From: Tenrec ecaudatus
Taxonomy: Eukaryota; Chordata; Mammalia; Afrosoricida; Tenrecidae
NCBI RefSeq assembly: GCF_050624435.1
Contig: NC_134538.1
Span: 125,532,937 to 125,596,936, forward strand
Direction of reading: 5' to 3'
Length of the DNA stretch: 64,000 nucleotides
The position numbers and the translations under genes were made by a program. The notes beneath the pieces are model-generated. The model was given only the letters and a program-made list of their open reading frames with translations. It made no database searches and had not been told where the DNA came from. Below are positions 55,079-64,000 of the stretch, one piece after another (position 1 is the stretch's first letter; each line of letters begins with the position of its first letter).

Positions 55079-56663
55079 TAAAAGGAAAGCCACAGGAGAG
55101 TATTAAATGGTAGAAACAGAAGTACTGAATTTAAGGAAGTATAAAGCCTTTAAACTAGACATTTGAAACAAAATAGAAGGAAAGATATCTCATTCAATCT
55201 TGGGTAGCAGTCCCATATTCTGGAAAGGAGAAGCCTGGAGCATATAAAACATAAATGGAAGAACTAAAGTCAGCAGGATTTGATACTGATCCTGCGTAAA
55301 TGTGGCATATGCGGTAGTCAGTGGTCAACGACGCCTAATGACTGCATTTCTTTGTGTGCATGGTGAGGTTGAGAGCGATGCCCTTCACGGTGACACGGAG
55401 AACCTAGATGATGACAGAAACAGCAGCAGGAAAAGAACACATTTTGTAATAGTTTCTGTGTGTCCTAATTACCTCCTAATTGTAAACAAATGATTATAAA
55501 ATGCCAACTTCAAATCCTTAGGGGTTTGAAACTATGAAGAGGTCGTATCACAAATATTTCCCAGACACTACCGAAAATGGCCAATTTTTGTTTTAAGGGG
55601 GAGTAAGGAAGACCTAAAAAGTAAATGCTCACTATAATGTAAATTTTACTTCAATGTTTTAGGTACATTAAAAGTTACCAGTACAAATTAACCAGAGTAA
55701 TAATAATGTTTTTGCTCAGTTGAAAGAGTATGATTCATAATGCCTTAATAGTTCAAGATAGAATAAGTCAAAACAATAAATTGTTGCAGAACAATTTTGA
55801 TGGAGAGTCACCACTGTGAATACATTTTCCTGTTAAGCTCTGACCTCAAGCTTCGGGAAAACAAACTTTCCTTCAATTTGGCTGCTTAGTCTCAACTCCA
55901 GTAAAACACGGTTTTAACTAAAACTCCGCTGGCTTGGAGCCAAGCTTCTATAATGAATACTGTAGATCTATGTCTTCTGTGGTCAGGCACCATTTGATTT
56001 CTTCACCACACTTTGCTATTAATACCCTTTAGCTTCAGTGATCTCTCCATGAGGAGGAGTATTGAGTAGGGTCATCACATGAGAACTAACTGTTCTTAGT
56101 TTAGGTTTATAATTAAATAAATGTGAGCCCCAAGCCCATTTATATATCTATGGTTTATATATGTCCCTGTTTCATTTTACAGACACTATTATTATTTTTC
56201 TTGAAGAACATTATAAACCATTCTCACAGAACATAATTCTATTGATAGTGACATTAGGTTAGCCAGTAGAATAGAATTTAAAATCCTGTTGGGAAAAGGA
56301 AATTACACTTGTATAGACCAACATTTTAGACCACAAGATGCCAATTTTTGTAGATTAAAACCTATAAGTGACTGAACACTATCTACACGAACAGTGAGAG
56401 TAGGAGCTAGGGTAAACAAATAACACTCATTCAGAGGCAGAACCAAGCCTGCTAGACTAACATGTCACAAACCAGAGAGCATGAAACTAATGACTACAAG
56501 GTAGTACCGGGCATCGCAAAGGGAGAGATCCAAACCCAAGTGTAATGATCACCAGTTCCATAGCCTTGGGACAGGGGTCAGCTGCTTCTCACACTAAGGC
56601 ATTTCAACCTTACATCCAAGGGAGTATTTGAGTTCCTAAAATCCGCTACAGGTTAGTTCAAAG

Positions 56664-56871
56664 CAGTGGTTCTCAACCTTCCTAATGCCATGACCCTTTC
56701 ATAAAGGTCCTCATGTTGTGGTGACCCTCCAATCATAAAATTATTTTTGTTGCTACTCCATAACTGTAATTTTGCTGTTATGAATCCAGTGATCCCTGTG
56801 AAAGGGTCATTTGACCCCCCCAAAGGGGTCATGACTGCTGAGAACTGCTCAGCAGTGGTTGAGAACCGCTG
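56664..56871 (-). mobile_element. SPIN-type hAT, 208 bp
   Basis: The ends CAGTGGTTCTCAACCTTCC and GTGGTTGAGAACCGCTG are complete. Flanks GTTCAAAG (56656-56663) and GTTTAAAG (56872-56879) match at seven of eight bases. The right end carries an extra CAGCAGTGG run, a small local rearrangement. Confidence 0.87.
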
Positions 56872-57754
56872 GTTTAAAGTATAAAGTCCAGTTTGCTTAA
56901 TGAGATTTCCAAATGGGATCCTCCTTCTGGTGTGGCCTGTGAAGGGTGTTGTGTACTTCAAAAGGAAGGGTTTGAAGTCACAGTTGGTCTATAGCACGAT
57001 GTCCAGCTATCAGAAGAGTGCCTGGGGTATAATTTTATAAAGTAAGATCTAAGTGAGGTGTCAACCAAGTCCACCTGGAAGTACCCCAGCCTATGTGATC
57101 CAAGGATTATAAATAATAAAATCCAAACATGGAGGAGGCAACGGTACCAGAACCTAACTTCTGAACACACAATTTGCAGAAGGTTATGGATGACAGTGGA
57201 AGCCTAAAACCCACTTGCCAGGTCTCACATGGATTAAGCCTCCAGTGACTCCCCTGACTCCAATCTAGGGGTACGAATAGTCTTGCTATCAGACAGAGCA
57301 CTGGAAAGTCGGTCACAGCACATGCAGTGAGGTTAAAATAAAACACCTTATCATTGGATCTCCCTTTTAACCCATCTCAAATATTCCAGTCTTCAATATA
57401 ACATTTTCTGGTTTCTTTTCAATTGAGGCTTTTCTCTTTTGTCATTGTTTTGGGGTTTGTTGATTTTTGTTTTTCCAGATATGAAACGCAGGACTTTTTA
57501 TAAAGACAGTATAAAGTATGAAGGCAGTATAAGCTCTATAAAGAAAGTAACTCGAGTCATAACTGCCTCGGGACAGGGCAGGGAAGTGGGAGGGGGCAGG
57601 GACGAGGGAGCTAACAATCACTACAAGAAAGAAGAAAATGTCCGGAAGTGAATTGTGGGGATGATTACACAACTCTTCCTTCTTAATATTGATTAAACTA
57701 TAAAATTGTGTGATATGTGAATTATATGCCAATTAAAGAATAAGTTTTCTATAA

Positions 57755-57920
57755 AGGAGCCTGAACAGCAATGTCGGTGATTCATAACCACCTGCTGCTG
57801 AGAGAGGGCAAGATGAGGCTATCTACCCCTAAAGAGAGCTAACAGACTGTGAAACCTTCGATGGGGTAACGGTGACTTGGAAATGACTTGATGGCAGGGG
57901 GTTGTGTTGGGTATAAATGG
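57755..57920 (+). mobile_element. diverged AfroSINE copy
   Basis: AAGGAGCCTGAACAGCAATG, AAACCTTCGATGGGGTAACG and GACTTGATGGCAGGGGGTTG follow AfroSINE order with many changes. Confidence 0.5.
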
Positions 57921-58329
57921 AGGAAAATAAATCACACATTTAAAATGCATCTTCTCATTTATTCTTCTAATGGAAGCATATCTTCAACTCTATAGAAATA
58001 ACAATTCTATGCTACTTAAATGTAGCCTTGAACATGAATCTATAACTTAATACATGATCAGATAACTCAATCAGAAAAGAGTTAAACTCTTTAGGCTTTG
58101 CTTAAGTATACCAAATGTCTAGATACTAACCTAAAAGTACAGAGAAGCCTCATCAACTCTAAAAGTACCAAGTGTTAATGAAAATAAAATGTGTTCTACA
58201 CTTTAAATCCCCCTTGCATGTTAGTTTCCTAGGTGCACTATGTGGGTGTGCAGGTATGTCAGTATGTTTCAGGCAGAATTTGCTATTGCCAACCATCCAG
58301 AGGAACCCTTGAAGTACAAATGTAAGTGC

Positions 58330-58420
58330 TCAGTTACTAACCAAAATATTGGCAGTTTAAAACCATCCAGTGGTTTCCAGGGAGAAATGACTAGGTATTC
58401 TGTTCCTGGGAAAATTAAAT
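58330..58420 (+). mobile_element. AfroSINE fragment (left, plus)
   Basis: TTACTAACCAAAATATTGGC and AGTTTAAAACCATCCAGTGG resemble the AfroSINE B-box region. It meets an oppositely oriented fragment at about 58420. Confidence 0.5.
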
Positions 58421-58525
58421 CCATTGCCTTTGAGTTGATTCTGACTCAAAGTGACCGTGTAGGATAGAGTAGAACAGCCCCATTGAGTCTCTAAGGCTGT
58501 AAATCTATGGTAGCCAATCCCCCAC
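58420..58525 (-). mobile_element. AfroSINE fragment (right, minus)
   Basis: CATTGCCTTTGAGTTGATTC, GATAGAGTAGAACAGCCCCA and TCTCTAAGGCTGTAAATC are antisense AfroSINE body and tail. Confidence 0.6.
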
Positions 58526-59045
58526 TTCCTTTTCCCTTTACAACTATGCAACCAGGACTCCTTAGATAGTGATTACAGAAGATGACTCCAGTGAGAGAGA
58601 AAAGGGGAGCGCTAAATGGCCAATATGGGTAAAAAAAAATATATAAGTCTTTACTCAACACATACTTCCTGAATGACCAGCACTGTATAGGCATTTTCTA
58701 TGAAGTGGCTCTAGATTGTCCCATAAGGTTGGTTTGCTGTCCTTCCAAGAGCTTTCCTCTCACAATGCAATCACATGACCAAAGGCAACTACTACTTACC
58801 TACTTTTCCAGGTTTGATTCATTTATTCTTAACTGCTGAGAATCACATTTTAACAATAAAATACAAATGCAAGAGGACGAGGCAACGTATCTACACACAA
58901 AGAACAAGTTATACCACCTAAATATCTTAGAACAAGTAAAAGAAGATCCACTTTACCTACCTTAACTAAGACTTTCTGTGCTTCAAAGCTAATAAAAGCA
59001 AAATATAATAGATTCTCCCAATATTTAAAGATTTCTTAAGTTCTG

Positions 59046-59235
59046 AAGGAGCCTTGGCCAGTGTAATGGTTACTTACTGGGCCGTTAACTATATGGTTGA
59101 CAGGTCAAAACTACCTGCAGCTTCTTGTACCCGGTAAAGAGGCAGTCTCAGAAACCCACTGGGTCAGTTCTACCCTGGTCTATAGGGCTGCTCTTAAATC
59201 ACAATAGACTCGATGGCTGTGACTTTGAGTAAGTT
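59046..59235 (+). mobile_element. AfroSINE copy
   Basis: GGAGCCTTGGCCAGTGTAAT, GGTCAAAACTACCTGCAGC, GTTCTACCCTGGTCTATAGG and ATAGACTCGATGGCTGTGAC follow the full order of the family. Confidence 0.72.
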
Positions 59236-60569
59236 CTGAAAGCTTTCTAAAGCCACAGAAAACAAACCATGTTAACTGGCTTCATGAAGCAATAATCAAT
59301 TGATAAATACTGATTATAGATTTTTATCTTTTACTATTTTGAGAAAGGAGAGGAAATGCAAGATGAGCTTTTAAATTATTATACTGCCTCTTCCCTCAAC
59401 TTTGACAACTTGTGCTTCTTTTATTTGCCACACTTCCAACAGAGATTTCATCAAACTCCAAAGAAGAGACCAGCTTCTGGTATTTTTGTTTTTCAAGCTA
59501 GTATACAATTATTACTGACCTACATTAATCCATCCCATTAAGCATATTCATGAATGTGATTTTATTCTGTTGCCCAAATTTTTCTTATAATTTTGAATAT
59601 AAAATTGGGAACTTGAATTACCGATGTATATGCAAAATGCCAGAGGTATCATTAAGAACACATAATTCTGTTGTACAAAGTTAACTAAATATATACACGT
59701 ATCACCCTCTACCCTTGACTTACAAATTGTATTCGTGCCCCCATCCCTTACAAGGTTCTGATTGCCATGGGAGTCAACTGTGACAATACTTAAGTGGCAG
59801 TTCAGAAGCAATGAAAGAAAAATAGGAACAGTTTACAGGAAATAACTCAAAGGAGAAATCATTCAAAGGAAGTAACTGGGGAACCAAAGTCCCAGGAAAA
59901 GCTAACTTGCTCACATGACTCAGCTAAATCTTTTCTGCAAAATACCCCAAATACCTTAAGTTGGTTATTTTGCCATTAATAAAGGAGATCTTTTTAAAGC
60001 TGCCTTGGATGCCTAATGACAACAGGTAACTACTCTGTAAAGATACAACCCTTATGTTTGTCATCCTTTTAATACCTAGTAGTCCGCAGAATTGATTAAA
60101 AGACTGGATGAAACAGTGCTGAGTTCAACATAACCAGCAAACAAAAGATTTCTGAGGAAGGAGCTTTCTGTACTGAACAGTACATTTAGGAGCAAATGTG
60201 TGATATGGCTGAAACTAAATTGCTTATGCATTACTTTTGTACAGCCCATAGAGTTTTTCTTATCATATCACATTTAGCATAAAATTTAAATTAATCTCTT
60301 CTGACAATATTTTTGATTAATGTGCTACAAGTGAAATATTCACAAATGTTAAAAGTATTCTCTGTTGTATTTTATTACAGATAGTATCTACATAGAGGCA
60401 AGGGAAAAGGGGGCACAAAGTATTTTTTAATGATCCATAGTTGCTTGGGAACTGATGGTTACCCCAGAGATAAAGGAGTAGTAATTTTCCCCTTTTCTGA
60501 AAGCTTCAAATGGTACTTCAGAACTGTAATGGCTAAGATACAAACACACCTTCCTTAAGCAGTCCTAAC

Positions 60570-60785
60570 CCCCTGAAAACACCAAACTAATTGCCCAGAA
60601 TGGATTCTGACACTAGCTACCCTTTAAAACAGAGTAGAACCACTCCACAGAGCTGCTGAGACGTCAATCTTTAGGGCAGCTGACTGTATCAACTTTTGCC
60701 GTAGCATGTGGTTGGTGAGTTTGAACTCCCACCCTCAGTTAGTAACCCAGTGCTTAATGTGCTACACCACCAAGATTCCTTCTAG
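60570..60785 (-). mobile_element. AfroSINE copy
   Basis: The antisense tail AATGGATTCTGACACTAGC, body CAGAGTAGAACCACTCCACA and head TGTGCTACACCACCAAGATT are visible. Confidence 0.65.
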
Positions 60786-61482
60786 CTGGCTCAATACATT
60801 TCAAAATATAACCCAGTAGATAATTTTGCTATAAACTACTTTGAAATCAATAACTGATGAACACTTAATCACCACCTCATCTACTTCTAAAGAACTTTTG
60901 TAGTCCTTCACTTTTAGAAAGGAAAAAAAATGCTGCATTCTTCCATCAATGCATCTAAATTATTTTAATTGGTCAACAATCTACAAGCACAGATAAGAAC
61001 ATATAAAAGTTTCGTGCAACTTGTAAATTGCATGAAAAAGTTTAATTCTGAAAACTAGAGATTATAAATTATGTAGTTTAAAGAGGCCAAAAAATGAACA
61101 AACAAAAACTCAACAGGTTATAAGGACAAGAAATGAAAGGAAAAAGGAACCTTTAGATTAAAATGTGACCACAGAAGATACCACCTATTTTGTTGTATTA
61201 CTGGTATCAAGCATACCAACATGATTGGATCTTTTTGAGGTGATTTTTTGTTGTTGTTAGCAAGGGGGAGATGAAGAAAGAAAATCTTTAGAAAAGTCTC
61301 ATAGTCCTGCCTAGTTTGGAAATGGATTATTAAAATAGGCTTTATAAATAAATGTAAACTGTTACAGTAAGGCATGCCCTGCTAAGAGATTATAAAACTT
61401 GAAATTACATCACTATACTAACTAAAAGCATTCCAGAACACTGGCATTAAAGAAATTTTACATTCCTTCTGTGTAATGGCAA

Positions 61483-61682
61483 GAAGACCTGATGGCACTG
61501 AGGGTTAAGCATTGGGCTGCTAATCAGAAGGTCAACAGTTCAAACCCACCATCCACTCCAAGGGAGAATGAACCAGCTCTCTGCTCCCTTAAAGGTTTAC
61601 AGTCTAGGAAACCCTAAGGAGCAGGTTCTAGCCTTTCCTCAGGTTTGCTATGAGTTGGAATGGACTTGATGGCAGGATGTGT
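61483..61682 (+). mobile_element. AfroSINE copy, well preserved
   Basis: GAGGGTTAAGCATTGGGCTG (A-box region), GGTCAACAGTTCAAACCCAC (B-box GTTCAAACC), TACAGTCTAGGAAACCCTAA and TATGAGTTGGAATGGACTTG are in the normal order. It is one of the least diverged copies in the window. Confidence 0.8.
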
Positions 61683-62024
61683 AATATTTACACACTAAAC
61701 TCACTGTTTCTAAGACTCTTTATGGGAGTAGAAAGTTTTGTAGTAGCTGTGTAGTTTGGAAGTCCTAACCTTGCAGTTAGCAGTCATTACAACAACTACT
61801 GCAAGACCAAGGTTCCTGCAGTGTTATGAAACAGAAACTAAAGAAACCTGCAATGCCTTGTCAAAGGCTAAACTAACCAACCTCCTGTCTACATTTGCTC
61901 ATTTCAAAGTCAATCATTTTATAAAATAGCTCATTAGAAATCTTTAAATTATTTTTAAACTTAAAGTTAAAAAAATCATACACTCAATAAAAAAAATGGG
62001 CCTAAGAATAGATAATTCCTAAAT

Positions 62025-62890
62025 GACTTGCAAGCAGCCAATAATCATATGAAGAAATGCTTGTGATCACTAACTAAATGAGAAACACAAATTAAGATAT
62101 GATACCACCACACACTGGTAGTTATGGAAATTTTTTTTTTTTTAATGACAGAAAAAACACATGTCTGAGAGGATGTGGAGACTGGAACACTCATACACTG
62201 CTGTGGGATTGCAGAATTGTATGGTGCTTCTAACAAATGTGAATAAAAATACCGTATGACCCTGTAACCTCTATACCCTAACGCAACGGTACTCAACCTG
62301 TGTGTCCTACGCCTTTGAGGGTCCAAGGATCCTTTCACAGAGGTCACGGATTCATAACAGTAGCAAAATTACAGCTATTAAGTAGCAACGGAAATAATTT
62401 TATGGTTGGGGGGAGGGGTCAACACAACATGAGGAACTGTATGAAAGGGTGGAGGCATTAGGAAGGTTGAGAACCACTGCCCTAAAGAAATAAAGAACAA
62501 AATACAAACAGAAAGATGCCCACCTATGCTTATCTATCACAGCAAGAAGGTAGAAACAACCAAAACGCCTGTCTGCAGTAGAATGAATAAATACACTCTG
62601 GCACATAAATACAAAGGAACATTATGCATCCCCCAAAACAACGCACCTCAAGTCATGGATGTACTGGAAAGACATGATGTTCGGCAAAATTATAGTCAAT
62701 CTCATAAGAGCAAATACATGACACAATTACTAGAAAATAAAGAACAACTAAGAAAATGGTTTTCATACCAAAAGAAGACAACTTTGAAGGTTACAGGGCA
62801 AGGGCTAAAGAAGGTTGGGGTGCTGGAGAGATAGGACCACATGGGGGCACTTTTGGGGATATTGTCAGTGTTCTGAAGTGTTGAGCTGTC
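62025..62890 (+). mobile_element. L1 LINE 3' region, plus strand
   Basis: GAGGATGTGGAGACTGGAAC, CATACACTGCTGTGGGATTG and later TGCAGTAGAATGAATAAATA follow the L1 sense order near the end of ORF2 and the 3' UTR. A SPIN element splits it at 62284-62479. It is antisense to NAMPT. Confidence 0.65.
62284..62479 (+). mobile_element. SPIN-type hAT, 196 bp, nested in L1
   Basis: The ends CAACGGTACTCAACCTGTG and GGTTGAGAACCACTG are SPIN termini. Flanks CCCTAACG (62276-62283) and CCCTAAAG (62480-62487) match at seven of eight bases. The internal TATGGTTGGGGGGAGGGGTC carries extra G residues. Confidence 0.87.
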
Positions 62891-63599
62891 CAACTGTGTT
62901 TAAATATGCTTTCCCCCTTTATGTTATACATCACTTGAAACATATACAAAGCAATGAATGGATCATTCTAAAATCCGTATAAAACACCCATGAGTGAATT
63001 ATACGAACACAGGAGAATGTGTGCCAAGTAAACCATACTTTTTACTCGACCGCATCATGATCCCTTTGTAATGATGTAGATTGTCATTTTAAAATTCCAT
63101 TTAAAAGACCACGTTAGTGAAACTTAGTTCGACTTTAAATAATAACCCATCAGAATGCCCTAAATAGAATCTTAAACGACTGGAAAGAGATAAAACAGAA
63201 CCTAAGTAAAATGGAATTAGGAAATACCTACTTATAATACTTAAGGTCGGTTAAAAACAAAGAAACAAAACCCACCATAAGAGCAGTCTGCTTTACCACT
63301 GTATTTCCAAAGCACCCTGTTGCTCAAATAAAACACTCAAATTCAATTTCGCCTGAGTGGAATCTCTGGTCTGACATTTGAGGCTCAGCAAAGGGCAGTC
63401 CAGTTTACTTCTTGTAATTTAGAAACCAGAGGAAAGATTACTTGTCTTTTCTCTCCTTCTGCACATTACTAAAGTTGCCAAAGGAGCAACTTTCAGACAA
63501 GCGGATTCCCTTGCTCCAAGTTCCCCAGGGTGACAACTCCAGCGCCTTTAAACGCCTAGTGTTTCACTTTCCTTTTCACAGAAATCCTGCGGTGACACC
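62891..63599 (-). other. NAMPT intron 1, no recognised content
   Basis: AT-rich sequence that grades into the CpG-rich stretch; I see no gene or transposon. Confidence 0.5.
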
Positions 63600-64000
63600 A
63601 CCGGACCAAGAGCAGCTCAGCCTTTGCAGCGCGGGATCAGGATCCTGAGCGATCACTGCCTGGAGCAAGAGAGTTTGAAACGGCGCCCAGGGGAGCGGAT
63701 CGGGGCCAGCCTGGCTCCTGGGGCTACAGGCGAACTCCCACCCGGCCCCGGGCAGCAGGACGCGCTAGCCCCGGCGCCCTCACCGGCACTTCACTCATCG
63801 CTTCCTCGGGAGGGTCGTACCTGCCCAGCAACGGAGGTGCAGAGCGGGCACCGCGGGCGGGGAGAACCCACTGGCCAAGTCCAGCTCCCTCAGCGCCGTC
63901 TCGCCACCCCCACTCCCCAAGCCCCAAGGGCCGTTACCTAACTAACCCGCTCCTCCGGCGAGGAGTCCCCGTGCGCTCCACCCAGCCTCGCGTAGCCCGA
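63600..64000 (-). promoter_or_regulatory. CpG-rich stretch at the 5' side of NAMPT, running off the edge
   Basis: From about 63600 the sequence changes abruptly from AT-rich to GC-rich with many CpG dinucleotides, including a GC box GGGCGGGG at 63855-63862 (Sp1-type). NAMPT promoters in mammals lie in a CpG island, and this stretch is upstream of exon 2 in the right orientation. No sequence encoding the expected exon 1 end (…TDSYK followed by a donor) is visible here, so this is probably the intron 1 edge of the island, with exon 1 and the start site beyond 64000. Confidence 0.6.

Noticed and set aside
61483-61560. tRNA-like A and B boxes
   Set aside because: They are the tRNA-derived head of an AfroSINE, with no cloverleaf or normal tRNA end.
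63724-63927. 67-codon minus-strand frame with ATG AGT GAA in the CpG-rich stretch, as an alternative NAMPT first exon
   Set aside because: Its sequence does not encode the expected N-terminus, and GC-rich DNA readily gives open frames.

Overview
This is a vertebrate nuclear window, almost certainly from an afrotherian mammal and most likely a tenrec such as Echinops. It holds many AfroSINE copies (tRNA-derived SINEs with an RTE-like tail), Bov-B-like RTE LINE fragments, and L1 3' UTR copies of a type I associate with afrotherians. It also holds at least six SPIN-type hAT transposons, a horizontally transferred family known from tenrec among afrotherians. The species call is inference; no alignment could be run.

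The only protein gene I can support is NAMPT (nicotinamide phosphoribosyltransferase), on the minus strand. Exons 2 to 11 lie between 53242 and 21949, each with an AG acceptor and GT donor. Their phases join into 472 codons; with the missing 19-codon exon 1 this gives 491 residues, the normal mammalian length. Catalytic and ligand residues (Phe193, Arg196, Asp219, His247, Arg311, Asp313, Gly353, Asp354, Gly383, Gly384, Arg392) are present. Exon 1 and the transcription start are not in the window. A CpG-rich stretch begins near 63600 and runs off the right edge, so exon 1 probably lies just past 64000. The 3' UTR probably runs from 21948 to about 19040.

Layout: 1-19000 is sequence beyond the 3' end of NAMPT, packed with transposon debris (RTE, L1, L2, MIR, LTR-like elements, AfroSINEs, two complete hAT elements) and some unassigned unique sequence. 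19040-21948 is the probable 3' UTR. 21949-53242 is the NAMPT body, whose large introns 8 and 6 are swollen by L1, RTE, AfroSINE and SPIN insertions. 53243-64000 is intron 1, with one long L1 3' UTR copy, a SPIN copy, an L1 body fragment and several AfroSINEs, ending in the CpG-rich stretch.

The most notable observation is a perfect 37-bp tandem duplication (50900-50973) over the end of NAMPT exon 3 and its splice donor. It creates two identical donors 37 nt apart; use of the distal one would shift the frame and introduce an early stop. Other points are a phenylalanine at residue 379 of the enzyme's substrate tunnel, a 709-bp hAT element and a 173-bp hAT element each with a perfect 8-bp target-site duplication, a 539-bp SPIN element with perfect target-site duplications and an internal palindrome, and several L1 3' UTR copies that all lie in the sense orientation of NAMPT.
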